64,000 bases of DNA from positions 620,001-684,000 of the forward strand of contig NZ_JQMJ01000004.1 of the NCBI RefSeq assembly GCF_000744655.1, read 5' to 3'. The DNA comes from Streptacidiphilus rugosus AM-16. GTDB lineage: Bacteria; Actinomycetota; Actinomycetes; Streptomycetales; Streptomycetaceae. The notes below the pieces were generated by a model. The model was not told where the DNA came from. It worked only from the letters and a program-made list of their open reading frames with translations, and searched no databases. Positions within the stretch are counted from its first letter, which is position 1, and every line of letters starts with the position of its first letter. This document shows, in pieces, positions 1 through 8,356 of this stretch. Made by a program: the position numbers and the translations under genes.

Positions 1-37
1 TGCTTGAGCGCAGCCGCCGTCGGAGGGCGGCCGGTGC
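1..37 (-). mobile_element. Truncated end of an integrase-type transposase copy
   Basis: Bases 1-37 are identical to 8300-8336, which lies in the 5' part of the broken integrase-type transposase at 7611-8356. Read on the minus strand both copies contain the frame GRPPTAAALKQ, typical of the N-terminal linker of this transposase type. The match starts at the first base of the window, so the copy continues to the left, and it stops abruptly after base 37. Bases 38-60 contain a short GGCGTC repeat of no clear meaning. Confidence 0.55.
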
Positions 38-109
38 ATCGGCGTCGGCGTCGGCGTCGATGGGAGTAGTCCCACCGCTTCGCGATCAGCCTGCGATGCC
101 ACGCCAGCA

Positions 110-430
110 GTGTCCCCCGGGTCCCGGCTGATCTACGCGATCCGCGAATACCGCGGCCGCAAGGACAAACCGAAGGGCTTCGGCTGGCGCGACTTCCGCG
201 ACCTGATCGTCCGCGCCCGCATCCAGCTCGGCGGCCCGATCGTGCTGGTCTGGGACTACGTCCGACTCCACCTGACGGCTGGCATGCGGGAGTTCATCGA
301 CATCGGCAACCTCGCCGCAGCCGACCTCAGCCAGATCACCCAGGCCGTGAAGCGCCGGCTCAAGAAGATCCAGTACCGCCCGGACCTCGTTGACGGCTGC
401 CTCTCCGGAACCGGGCTCACCCTCGCCTGA
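110..430 (+). pseudogene. IS630-family transposase, C-terminal relic
   Basis: The frame reads as the C-terminal third of an IS630-family DDE transposase: SRLIYAIREYRG, PIVLVWDYVRLHL with the second catalytic Asp, then KIQYRPDLVDGCLSGTGL at the end. Compared with the related relic at 47297-48067, about 25 residues between the Asp strand and the C-terminal helix are missing, including the segment that carries the catalytic Glu (NPAEGIW in the other copy). There is no N-terminal helix-turn-helix part. It is therefore a deleted, inactive fragment; the apparent start inside it has no biological meaning. Confidence 0.8.
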
Positions 431-695
431 CCGGCCGAGACGGCCGTCCCGTCTTCACGGACAAACGACGGTCGCGGCTGAATCGGGCGGATAGAGGTCG
501 AGCACGATGTCCAGTCCGAGTGCACCGACCTCGGCGAGCAGGCGTGCGGGCAGGACACAGCCTCCCTGATCGTTCTCGCTCCCTCGGCCTGGTGCTGCTG
601 GTCTGCGTCATCCTCTGAGGGGCGCTCAAACGCCGGGTCACCTTCCGGTCACCCGCTGCGCGCTCCGCTGGCGGGGTCTGGCAGTGTGACCCCTC

Positions 696-1211
696 ATGAA
701 CCGCCCCCTCGCCGCAGCCACGACCGTCGCGCTCGCCGCCGTCCTCGCCGGCTGCGCCACCACCTCGTCCAGCAGCCCCCAGCCGGAAAAGACCATCACC
801 GTCGGCAGCATCGAGTCGGCAATGGCTCTGCCCGCGACACCGACCGCAGCCGCCAGCAGCACGGCCATGTCCTCGACCGCCTGGTCCAAGGTGAACGGAG
901 ACCTGATCGGCACACTGCAGGCAGACATCAGCAGCGTGTCCACCGACCAGCACGACAGCAGCAGCCTCCCCACGGACTGCCTGGCTCTCGACACGGACTG
1001 GCAGAACGCCCAGAGTGCCCCGCCGATCCCGAACGCGGCGGCACAGAAGACGTGGAGCGCCGCCCTTGCCGCGCTCCACACGGGCTGGTGGAACTGCAAC
1101 GGCGGGTTCAGCGACAACAAGCCGTCCGAGGTCTCAGCGGCAGTCGCCAGCATCCAATCCGCGGCCCCGCTGCTCGCCGAGACCAAGCGATACCTCGCCG
1201 CGGCGGAGTAG
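696..1211 (+). CDS. Putative secreted lipoprotein
   Basis: A 171-aa protein with a lipoprotein signal peptide: MNRPLAAATTVALAAVLAGC, where LAGC is the lipobox and Cys20 would be lipidated. The following stretch is rich in Ser, Thr and Ala, which suits an extracytoplasmic linker. The C-terminal half (about residues 85-171) has three Cys/Trp-containing segments and looks like a small helical domain, but I recognise no family. The gene stands alone between the IS630 relic and the cold-shock gene. Its role is unknown; the cell-surface location is the only firm prediction. Confidence 0.85.
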   Translation: MNRPLAAATTVALAAVLAGCATTSSSSPQPEKTITVGSIESAMALPATPTAAASSTAMSSTAWSKVNGDLIGTLQADISSVSTDQHDSSSLPTDCLALDTDWQNAQSAPPIPNAAAQKTWSAALAALHTGWWNCNGGFSDNKPSEVSAAVASIQSAAPLLAETKRYLAAAE

Positions 1212-1350
1212 GTAGACAGGCCCCGCCGTTTCCGTGATCGCCGCGCCGGGTACCGTGCTGCTCGAACGCGCGGTTCCGAAGTCGCTTCACCAGCAGTCCA
1301 AGGACCGGGGCGATCAACACACAGGGGTACTGATCAGACAGCACCCCGCG

Positions 1351-1363
1351 TCCCGGAACGGGA
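1351..1363 (+). promoter_or_regulatory. Small inverted repeat overlapping the cold-shock RBS region
   Basis: TCCCG-GAA-CGGGA lies six bases before the ATG of the cold-shock gene. The second cold-shock gene has TCCCG-AA-CGGGA at nearly the same distance (43064-43075). The 3' arm supplies the purine-rich ribosome binding site, so pairing of the arms would hide it. A regulatory role is inferred from this conservation only. Confidence 0.4.
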
Positions 1364-1368
1364 AGAGC

Positions 1369-1572
1369 ATGGCTACCGGCACCGTGAAGTGGTTCAACTC
1401 CGAGAAGGGCTTCGGCTTCATCGAGCAGGCTGGTGGCGGCCCGGACGTCTTCGCCCACTACTCCGCGATCACCGGCAACGGCTACCGCGAGCTCGTCGAG
1501 GGCGAGACCGTGACGTTCGATGTCGAGCAGGGCCAGAAGGGCCCCCAGGCCGCGCACATCGTCCGCGGCTGA
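1369..1572 (+). CDS. Cold-shock protein, CspA family
   Basis: A 67-aa cold-shock protein, the normal full length for the family: one OB-fold that binds single-stranded RNA and DNA. The RNP1 motif KGFGFI and the RNP2-like segment VFAHYSAI are intact, and the N-terminus [14 protein letters not shown] is canonical. The ATG at 1369 was chosen over upstream in-frame starts because it gives exactly the family N-terminus and follows a GGGAAGAG ribosome binding site. A second intact paralogue is at 43084-43287 and a broken C-terminal piece of a third is at 29668-29730. Family members act as RNA chaperones in the cytoplasm. Confidence 0.96.
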   Translation: MATGTVKWFNSEKGFGFIEQAGGGPDVFAHYSAITGNGYRELVEGETVTFDVEQGQKGPQAAHIVRG

Positions 1573-1619
1573 CCACAGCAACGCAGAACGCCCCGGCTGC
1601 CCATCAGGGCGGGTTCTAA

Positions 1620-1662
1620 CGATCCCCGCAACACTCTGAAGTTCAGGGAGTTGCGGGGATCG
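1620..1662. repeat. 43-bp near-palindrome at the left end of the IS30 element
   Basis: The arms CGATCCCCGCAAC and GTTGCGGGGATCG form a perfect 13-bp inverted repeat, with a second symmetric core CTGAA-G-TTCAG between them. The right arm runs into the GTG start of the transposase at 1662, so a transcript crossing in from outside would fold over the start codon. It may also end transcripts from the cold-shock gene. Confidence 0.7.
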
Positions 1663-3066
1663 TGGATTTTGAGGACTTGAGGGCGCGGTTCTTCGAGGCG
1701 TTGGACCGGGAGAACGGCAGCGTTGCGGGGGCTGCTCGGGCGGTTGGGGTGAATCGCTTTACGGCGGCTGCCTGGGCGCGGAAGGCCGGCGTCCGTGGCC
1801 GCGGGAAGACAGGCACGAGTGGGCATCCGGGTCGGGCGGAGTACGAGCGGCTGCGTGCGGCCGGAGTCCGGCGCCGTGAGGCCGCCGCGCAGGCTGGCGT
1901 CCATGAGCGCACTGCTGACGACTGGGACCGTGGCATCCGGCAGATCGGTCACTCGCGCTTGCATCCTGACGGGCGCCGGATCGACTACAAGACCGGTGTG
2001 ACCACCATTGTTGCCGCCTCGTCGCAGCCGTCTGCTGCTGCGGTCGAGGCCGCGCTGCACCCCAGGTTCCTCACGGTGACCGAGCGGGAGCTGATTGCCG
2101 ATCTGCACCGTGAAGGCCGGTCGCTGCGCGCGATCGGGCGGGCACTGGGTCGACCGGCCTCCACGATCAAGCGGGAGGTCGACACCAGGTCGGTCGACGG
2201 CGTCTACCGGCCGCACCGGGCCCAGCGGGCATGGGCCGGGAGCAGGTCACGCCCCAAGGGCTCCAAGCTCGCCCTGGACGGCCCACTGCGCCGGTTCGTC
2301 GCGGACAAGCTGCAGGAACGGTGGTCGCCCGAGCAGATCTGCCACGCTCTGGTCATCGAGTTCCCCGACGACGAGGGCATGCGCGTGAGTCCGGAGACGA
2401 TCTACCAGGCGATCTACGTCCAGGCCCGTGGCAGACTGCGCCGCGAAGTCGCGGCCGCGTTGCGCACCGGGCGCACCCGCCGCAAGCCGCACCGCAGCCC
2501 GGACCAGCGCACGTCCAGGTTCGTCGACGAGATGGTGATGATCTCCGAGCGTCCTGCCGAGGTCGCCGACCGGGCGGTTCCCGGCCACTGGGAAGGCGAT
2601 CTGATCGTCGGTCCCCGCAGTGAGAGCGCGATCGTCACTTTGGTCGAGCGCTCCACCCGCTACGTCATGTTGGGGCATCTGCCCGGCGGGCACACCGCCG
2701 GGGAGGTCCGCGATGTGCTGGTGCCCTTGATCCAGGCCCTGCCCGGGCACCTGCGCGGCTCGCTTACCTGGGACCAGGGCTGCGAGATGGCCGCGCACAA
2801 GCAGTTCACCGTGGCCACCGGAGTGCCGGTCTACTTCTGTGACCCACACTCGCCTTGGCAGCGCGGATCGAACGAGAACACAAACGGCCTGCTGCGGCAG
2901 TACTTCCCGAAAGGCACCGACCTGTCCGTGCACAGCGCCGAAGACCTCGAACACGTCGCCCAGCAACTCAACGGCCGGCCACGCAAAACGCTCGACTGGA
3001 AAACCCCAGCCGAGCGCCTGCGTGATCTACTGACGACCACGTAGACCGTCAGGTGTTGCGAGGACC
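1621..3066 (+). mobile_element. IS30-family insertion sequence
   Basis: Element of about 1.45 kb defined by its transposase and imperfect terminal inverted repeats: GATCCCCGCAACAC at the left (1621-1634) and the complement of GGTCCTCGCAACAC at the right (3053-3066), 12 of 14 matching. I could not recognise a clear target duplication, so the exact outer bases are approximate. The transposase is full length and the element may be active. Confidence 0.75.
1662..3044 (+). CDS. IS30-family transposase
   Basis: A 460-aa transposase, somewhat longer than the usual 350-400 aa of the family because of an extra N-terminal helix-turn-helix region (about residues 1-90, DFEDLRARFFEALDRENGSV and VGVNRFTAAAWARKAG). 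A second HTH follows at about 140-180 (SLRAIGRALGRPASTIKREV). The DDE core is complete: GHWEGDLI carries the first Asp, TWDQG the second, and SPWQRGSNENTNGLLRQYFP the Glu. It cuts and joins the terminal repeats of its own element. The GTG start lies at the end of the left-end palindrome. No frameshift or missing catalytic residue is seen. Confidence 0.93.
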   Translation: MDFEDLRARFFEALDRENGSVAGAARAVGVNRFTAAAWARKAGVRGRGKTGTSGHPGRAEYERLRAAGVRRREAAAQAGVHERTADDWDRGIRQIGHSRLHPDGRRIDYKTGVTTIVAASSQPSAAAVEAALHPRFLTVTERELIADLHREGRSLRAIGRALGRPASTIKREVDTRSVDGVYRPHRAQRAWAGSRSRPKGSKLALDGPLRRFVADKLQERWSPEQICHALVIEFPDDEGMRVSPETIYQAIYVQARGRLRREVAAALRTGRTRRKPHRSPDQRTSRFVDEMVMISERPAEVADRAVPGHWEGDLIVGPRSESAIVTLVERSTRYVMLGHLPGGHTAGEVRDVLVPLIQALPGHLRGSLTWDQGCEMAAHKQFTVATGVPVYFCDPHSPWQRGSNENTNGLLRQYFPKGTDLSVHSAEDLEHVAQQLNGRPRKTLDWKTPAERLRDLLTTT

Positions 3067-3133
3067 CCAAGAATCCGCCGGGCTGGGCGTCGGGGGCCTT
3101 GTCGTCGGGAATCTCTGCTGCGGGAGACCCTCG

Positions 3134-3263
3134 CTAGCAGCCGGTGCCGTAGACCACGGTGGCTCGGTATGTCGACCGGGGGTTGCCGCTCTCAGCCCAC
3201 ACGTCAACACACAGGTAGCCGGCCGACGACGGTCCGTAGTAGTAGTACCCGACCGAGTTCTTA
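3134..3263 (-). pseudogene. C-terminal part of IS-split secreted protein
   Basis: Read on the minus strand from the IS border, this piece encodes 42 residues, beginning KNSVGYYYYG and ending VVYGTGC before a TAG. It is the 3' portion of the secreted-protein gene whose 5' portion lies at 4854-5170 on the other side of the IS. Removing the IS together with one copy of the TTA duplication joins both parts in one frame (...TITVP-KNSVG...), giving a protein of 147 residues. The Cys residues here would pair with those of the N-terminal part. Confidence 0.75.
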
Positions 3264-4853
3264 GCTTGATCTTTAACCGGCGGCCGTTTGTTTCGCGAGA
3301 TGAGCCTCGAGCGTGAGTTCGCGTTTTACGGTCTTCCCGACGTCGTAGCGGGGTGCTGGCCTGCGGTTCTTTGAGCCCGGCGGGCGCCCCGGGCCGGGGC
3401 GTGTCGGTTGCGGCACACCCGCCGGAGAGACGGTCTTCGCGTGGATGTGGCGGAACCCGCGTCGGACCCGGGCTGGCGTGAGCCTGTTCGGCGGCGCCGG
3501 CCGCTCCCAGGGGCGTCGTAGGTCGGCTGCGAGGGGGCGGGCCAGGCGGAGCTGGGTGTAGGCGACGATGACCAGCCAGGTCCACAGGTCTGCGCCGTCG
3601 GGGTGTCGGATCTTGGGTGCGGTCCAGCCCAAGGTCTGTTTCAGGAAGCGGAAGGTGTGTTCAAGATCGAATCTGCGCAAGAACGCCTGCCACCGCACAT
3701 CCATCTCCGCGCTGGTCAGGGCGGCTGCCGAGGACCACAGCCACAGCGGCTTGGCCTCTCGTTCACCGGGCAGGCGCTCGACCTGCAGTCGGATCAACGT
3801 GCCGTGCAGCACGGGGAGTTCGGCGTCGGTGTACTCCAACCATGGTCCGCGACGCTGCAGCCGGGGGTGCATGTGATCCCACGCCAGCGCCTCGGCCTTG
3901 CCGTAGCGGGTGGTCTCGGTCCGGCTGGTGGCATCGGGAGTGTGCCAGGTCTCGGGGCGGGCGAAGGTGAGCACGCCGCCGTGGCGGCGCGGACGCCCGC
4001 CGCGGGCGGTGGAGCGGGGCGGGCCCGGATCGCGAAGCATGACGCGGTCCGAGCGCAGCCGCACCACGATCTCCACCGGCAGATCCGCCAGCACGTGGGC
4101 CAGGCGTGCGCCGTCGTAGCCGGCGTCCATGACGATCAAGATGTCCCCTTCGGTCTCCTTCCAGTGGCCAGCGGCAATCAACCGCTCGACAACGTCGCGT
4201 AGTTGGGTGGCAGTGACGGCGGTGGCGTCGTCGGCAGGCCCCAGGCGCACTGCGTCCAGCAGGGCGACCCAGGAGGTCCGCCCGCGCTCCACCGCTGCGA
4301 CGAAGGAGTAGGGCCAGCCCGGCACGAACTGGTCACTGGCCCGGCCGCCCCGGCCGTAGCAGTGGCAGAACAGCCGATCGCTGCTGGTGGGGGTGTCGGG
4401 CCGCAGCCAGTTGGACACGTCCACAGCCAGCACGATCCGCCCGTCGGCCGCCCTCGGCAGCGGCAGGTTCGCGAGGGTGCGGCGCAGCCGTGTCGGCTCC
4501 AGCCAGCCCCGGTCCAGCGCGGCGTACAACGCGCCGTGCCCGCGCCGGTGCTCGACCGCCAGGCTGAGCTCGACCAGGGTCTTCACCGGACTGTCCACGC
4601 ACAGCACTGCGTCGGTGAGCTCGAAGAGCGAGTCCGCACGGGCGTACAAGCAGTCGTAGAACTCAACTCGAAAGCGGGACAACAGGCCCAACGCGTCACC
4701 AGCGGACGGAACGAGGGGCAGACTCATATGCGGCGGCCGTTCTCTCGTGCTTCATGACTCGACATCTCGAAGCGTGGAGAACGGTCGCCCTCGTTGTCCC
4801 GGGAAGAACCGCAAACCAGCAGGTCGGGTGACCTGCGAGGTTAAATTTCAAGC
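3264..4853 (-). mobile_element. IS4-like insertion sequence, copy 1
   Basis: A 1,590-bp element with 15-bp terminal inverted repeats GCTTGATCTTTAACC and GCTTGAAATTTAACC (13 of 15 match). It is flanked by a 3-bp target duplication TTA (3261-3263 and 4854-4856). It is inserted in a secreted-protein gene in the same direction of reading. Copy 2 at 5308-6897 has the same length; the only protein-changing difference is T at 4394 against C at 6438 (Thr to Ala). Confidence 0.92.
3273..4727 (-). CDS. IS4-like DDE transposase (copy 1)
   Basis: A 484-aa transposase. Asp in VLAVDVSNWLRPD and Asp in ILIVMDAGYDGA are candidate catalytic residues, and FDLEHTFRFLKQTLGW resembles the C-terminal Glu block of IS4-type enzymes. 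The C-terminal tail is rich in Pro, Arg and Lys (GPGRPPGSKNRRP), as seen in several actinomycete transposases. The stop lies ten bases inside the left repeat, so the gene fills the element. The N-terminus MSLPLVPSAGD is taken from the only sensible ATG. Identical to copy 2 except for one residue, which points to recent duplication. Confidence 0.88.
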   Translation of the reverse strand: MSLPLVPSAGDALGLLSRFRVEFYDCLYARADSLFELTDAVLCVDSPVKTLVELSLAVEHRRGHGALYAALDRGWLEPTRLRRTLANLPLPRAADGRIVLAVDVSNWLRPDTPTSSDRLFCHCYGRGGRASDQFVPGWPYSFVAAVERGRTSWVALLDAVRLGPADDATAVTATQLRDVVERLIAAGHWKETEGDILIVMDAGYDGARLAHVLADLPVEIVVRLRSDRVMLRDPGPPRSTARGGRPRRHGGVLTFARPETWHTPDATSRTETTRYGKAEALAWDHMHPRLQRRGPWLEYTDAELPVLHGTLIRLQVERLPGEREAKPLWLWSSAAALTSAEMDVRWQAFLRRFDLEHTFRFLKQTLGWTAPKIRHPDGADLWTWLVIVAYTQLRLARPLAADLRRPWERPAPPNRLTPARVRRGFRHIHAKTVSPAGVPQPTRPGPGRPPGSKNRRPAPRYDVGKTVKRELTLEAHLAKQTAAG

Positions 4854-5170
4854 TTAGGCACGGTGATGGTCTGGTTCGAGGAATTGGTCAGCCCATCAGA
4901 AGAGGAGTAGCTGGCCACGCCGCGAGGGTACTGACGGATCTGGATGTAGCAGTCTTCCACGTCGCTCTGCTGGTAGATGTGCGCGGTGACGGTGTTGCTG
5001 GTCCAGTTGGTCCAGGCGTAGCAACCCTGGCCGGCGGTGTCGAACTGCCGGGCCCAGTTGCCGCCGTACTGGATGTCCGACGCCGACGCCGAGGTAGGCG
5101 CGATGAGCAGCACCGCGCTACTGGTTGCAGCGATTAGACTGGTCTTCAGGGTCTTCGAGAGCCTGGCCAT
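4854..5170 (-). pseudogene. N-terminal part of IS-split secreted protein
   Basis: Encodes a signal peptide (MARLSKTLKTSLIAATSSAV... ending near SASA) and about 75 residues of a small Cys-containing extracellular domain (QGCYAWTNWTSN, DVEDCYIQIRQYP). The IS right end supplies the last codons and the stop: the frame runs ...ITVP-KLEI-TAA, so a shortened 109-aa product could still be made. The natural C-terminus is at 3134-3263. The domain resembles small secreted proteins of streptomycetes of unknown function; I do not recognise a named family. The start is the ATG at 5170, with the signal peptide directly after it. Confidence 0.75.
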
Positions 5171-5307
5171 GAACTTCCCCCGATTCAGTTCGCCGGGTCG
5201 CTCCCGGCTCGATCTGTGTCCTGCGCCGCGAGATCTTTCCGGTAGGGGCCGCTAGGAGCAAGGCACTTTCGCGCCGCCGGCTTGTCTGGTTCAGCCCCAC
5301 GTCCTGA

Positions 5308-6897
5308 GCTTGATCTTTAACCGGCGGCCGTTTGTTTCGCGAGATGAGCCTCGAGCGTGAGTTCGCGTTTTACGGTCTTCCCGACGTCGTAGCGGGGTGC
5401 TGGCCTGCGGTTCTTTGAGCCCGGCGGGCGCCCCGGGCCGGGGCGTGTCGGTTGCGGCACACCCGCCGGAGAGACGGTCTTCGCGTGGATGTGGCGGAAC
5501 CCGCGTCGGACCCGGGCTGGCGTGAGCCTGTTCGGCGGCGCCGGCCGCTCCCAGGGGCGTCGTAGGTCGGCTGCGAGGGGGCGGGCCAGGCGGAGCTGGG
5601 TGTAGGCGACGATGACCAGCCAGGTCCACAGGTCTGCGCCGTCGGGGTGTCGGATCTTGGGTGCGGTCCAGCCCAAGGTCTGTTTCAGGAAGCGGAAGGT
5701 GTGTTCAAGATCGAATCTGCGCAAGAACGCCTGCCACCGCACATCCATCTCCGCGCTGGTCAGGGCGGCTGCCGAGGACCACAGCCACAGCGGCTTGGCC
5801 TCTCGTTCACCGGGCAGGCGCTCGACCTGCAGTCGGATCAACGTGCCGTGCAGCACGGGGAGTTCGGCGTCGGTGTACTCCAACCATGGTCCGCGACGCT
5901 GCAGCCGGGGGTGCATGTGATCCCACGCCAGCGCCTCGGCCTTGCCGTAGCGGGTGGTCTCGGTCCGGCTGGTGGCATCGGGAGTGTGCCAGGTCTCGGG
6001 GCGGGCGAAGGTGAGCACGCCGCCGTGGCGGCGCGGACGCCCGCCGCGGGCGGTGGAGCGGGGCGGGCCCGGATCGCGAAGCATGACGCGGTCCGAGCGC
6101 AGCCGCACCACGATCTCCACCGGCAGATCCGCCAGCACGTGGGCCAGGCGTGCGCCGTCGTAGCCGGCGTCCATGACGATCAAGATGTCCCCTTCGGTCT
6201 CCTTCCAGTGGCCAGCGGCAATCAACCGCTCGACAACGTCGCGTAGTTGGGTGGCAGTGACGGCGGTGGCGTCGTCGGCAGGCCCCAGGCGCACTGCGTC
6301 CAGCAGGGCGACCCAGGAGGTCCGCCCGCGCTCCACCGCTGCGACGAAGGAGTAGGGCCAGCCCGGCACGAACTGGTCACTGGCCCGGCCGCCCCGGCCG
6401 TAGCAGTGGCAGAACAGCCGATCGCTGCTGGTGGGGGCGTCGGGCCGCAGCCAGTTGGACACGTCCACAGCCAGCACGATCCGCCCGTCGGCCGCCCTCG
6501 GCAGCGGCAGGTTCGCGAGGGTGCGGCGCAGCCGTGTCGGCTCCAGCCAGCCCCGGTCCAGCGCGGCGTACAACGCGCCGTGCCCGCGCCGGTGCTCGAC
6601 CGCCAGGCTGAGCTCGACCAGGGTCTTCACCGGACTGTCCACGCACAGCACTGCGTCGGTGAGCTCGAAGAGCGAGTCCGCACGGGCGTACAAGCAGTCG
6701 TAGAACTCAACTCGAAAGCGGGACAACAGGCCCAACGCGTCACCAGCGGACGGAACGAGGGGCAGACTCATATGCGGCGGCCGTTCTCTCGTGCTTCATG
6801 ACTCGACATCTCGAAGCGTGGAGAACGGTCGCCCTCGTTGTCCCGGGAAGAACCGCAAACCAGCAGGTCGGGTGACCTGCGAGGTTAAATTTCAAGC
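5308..6897 (-). mobile_element. IS4-like insertion sequence, copy 2
   Basis: Second 1,590-bp copy in the same orientation, with the same 15-bp inverted repeats. It has a different 3-bp target duplication, TGA (5305-5307 and 6898-6900), so it inserted independently of copy 1. The 454 bp between the copies hold only the 5' part of the split secreted gene and its upstream region. Confidence 0.92.
5317..6771 (-). CDS. IS4-like DDE transposase (copy 2)
   Basis: 484-aa transposase identical to the copy at 3273-4727 except for one residue (Ala in place of Thr in the segment after NWLRPD). The candidate acidic residues and the Glu block FDLEHTFRFLK are intact. Two identical enzymes in direct orientation can act on each other's ends, and recombination between the copies would delete the 454-bp spacer plus one element. 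Confidence 0.88.
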   Translation of the reverse strand: MSLPLVPSAGDALGLLSRFRVEFYDCLYARADSLFELTDAVLCVDSPVKTLVELSLAVEHRRGHGALYAALDRGWLEPTRLRRTLANLPLPRAADGRIVLAVDVSNWLRPDAPTSSDRLFCHCYGRGGRASDQFVPGWPYSFVAAVERGRTSWVALLDAVRLGPADDATAVTATQLRDVVERLIAAGHWKETEGDILIVMDAGYDGARLAHVLADLPVEIVVRLRSDRVMLRDPGPPRSTARGGRPRRHGGVLTFARPETWHTPDATSRTETTRYGKAEALAWDHMHPRLQRRGPWLEYTDAELPVLHGTLIRLQVERLPGEREAKPLWLWSSAAALTSAEMDVRWQAFLRRFDLEHTFRFLKQTLGWTAPKIRHPDGADLWTWLVIVAYTQLRLARPLAADLRRPWERPAPPNRLTPARVRRGFRHIHAKTVSPAGVPQPTRPGPGRPPGSKNRRPAPRYDVGKTVKRELTLEAHLAKQTAAG

Positions 6898-7021
6898 TGA
6901 GATGGGGCTCGGTGACGACACCCTTCGAGCCCGTCACCGCGACGGGCTCACCGCCTTCGAAGGCGCCCGGGAAGGGCGAAGACCCCGGCACCCGCCGGGG
7001 TCTCTCGCTCGATGGCGTCGG

Positions 7022-7291
7022 TTACTTGAACCAGTAGCGGACGCCGTGGTGGTGGGAGCAGGTGCCCGACGAGTGGGCGCTGTAGGAGAGCGTCCGGTCG
7101 GTGCACTGGGCGGTCTCGTAATTGTTGGCGGGCCGCTGGTGGTGGCTCCAGCCGCACAGGCCGGTAGTGTGGGCGACGCAGCGGTGCGCGGTGTTCGTGG
7201 CCGGCAGGGCGGTGCTGGCGTGCGCGGCGGCAGCGGGGGCGAGGGCGATCGCTGCGGCCGTGGCGACGGCCGCGAAGGTACGACGGAGCAA
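7022..7291 (-). CDS. Small secreted protein, DUF3761-like
   Basis: An 89-aa preprotein: signal peptide MLRRTFAAVATAAAIALAPA followed by AHAS, then a 60-aa domain with four Cys and many His. The C-terminal pattern QCTDRTLSYSAHSSGTCSHH followed by HGVRYW is that of the DUF3761 family of short secreted actinobacterial proteins. The start is TTG at 7291, five bases after an AGGAG ribosome binding site; no ATG or GTG fits. The function of the family is unknown. The gene lies alone between IS copy 2 and a decayed transposase. Confidence 0.8.
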   Translation of the reverse strand: MLRRTFAAVATAAAIALAPAAAAHASTALPATNTAHRCVAHTTGLCGWSHHQRPANNYETAQCTDRTLSYSAHSSGTCSHHHGVRYWFK

Positions 7292-7534
7292 GGCGTCTCC
7301 TGGGTGGCTTGAGGGTTGAGGAGAACCTATCGGCTACCAGGGGACCCTTTCGGGCAATCCGTCGAAAATCAGCGGTTGGGGGCACGGCGACGAACACCGC
7401 CGCCCTTGCTGCCTGACGGACCTCCAACGGGTGAAGATCGTTCACTCCGTCGGGTTTGCGCGCGGTTCGCGGGCCAGTAGGCCCAGCTGCGGCCAGTACC
7501 GTCGGGTGCCCGTCTACTCGGGAGTGATCACCTC

Positions 7535-7636
7535 ATGATTCGCCTGTCCACGCTACGGACCCTCACCTGCCTCACCGCCGCCGGCGCGCTCCTAAAGTCA
7601 TCGCCGCAGCTCAAGTCACGTACTGGTACTGGTTGA
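7535..7636 (+). pseudogene. Signal-peptide stub of a truncated secreted gene
   Basis: ATG at 7535 after a GGAG box begins MIRLSTLRTLTCLTAAGALL, a typical signal-peptide start. The frame then runs into the 3' end of the decayed transposase and stops at 7634-7636. The rest of the gene is missing, so it was probably truncated when that element arrived. The call rests on the signal-peptide pattern only. Confidence 0.4.
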
Positions 7637-8356
7637 TGACTCCGCCGAGGACACGGATGCGCAGAAGCCTGCGCGGCGCGTCGACGGGCCAGTCCCGCGG
7701 CTGTCTCGAGGCTTCGGGTGGCCGTTGGTCTCGCGATCGGTGTGGTCGGTGGGCGTTGTAGTGCTCCTGGTACTCGGCGAGGACGCGTCGGGCGTGGGCC
7801 TCGTTCATGACCAGGACGTGGTCGAGCGCCTCTCGGCGGATCGTGCCACGTCCATGCCGTCGGCCTCGAAGACACCATCGAAGGCATCGGTGTACTTGCT
7901 GTCGCGATCCCGCAGCACGAATCGGAGCGACTCGGCGCGGCTGCCGAGGTCGGCGGTGAGGTTGCGGGCCTGCTGGGCTGCCCACTGTGCGGTGGGGTGG
8001 GCGGTCACGCCGGTGATGTGGAGCTTGCGGGTGCCGTGTTCCAGGAACGCCAGGGCGTACAGCCGCCTACCGGTGATGGTGTCGATGTGGAAGAAGTCCG
8101 CCGCGATGATCCACTCGGCCTGGGCGGTGAGGAACTCGCGCCAGCTCGGGCCGGCGCGGCGCGGGGCCGGGGCAATGCCGGCCGCGTGCAGGATCTGCCA
8201 CACCGTGGACGGGGCGATCGAACGCCCCAACGTGACAAGCTCGCCCTGGATCCGCCTATGGCCCCACCGCGGATTCTCCTGTGCCAGCGCAGCACCAACT
8301 GCTTGAGCGCAGCCGCCGTCGGAGGGCGGCCGGTGCTGTGAGTGCCGATAAGTCAT
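7611..8356 (-). pseudogene. Integrase-core (rve-type) transposase, frameshifted
   Basis: Minus-strand relic of an IS3/IS481-like transposase. The central frame is clear: NPRWGHRRIQGELV, then AEWIIAADFFHIDTITGRRL with a catalytic Asp and RFVLRDRDSKY with the second Asp. Near 7830 about 20 codons are missing and the frame changes, after which it continues as RREALDHVLVMNEAHARRVL and EHYNAHRPHRS. A further frameshift lies near 8285, because the linker GRPPTAAALKQLVLR reads in another frame. The segment carrying the catalytic Glu is lost. Bases 8300-8336 recur at the left window edge. Confidence 0.8.

Noticed and set aside
3261-6900. The two IS4-like copies as a composite transposon
   Set aside because: Each copy has its own 3-bp target duplication and the outer flanks (TTA left, TGA right) do not match, so they inserted separately.
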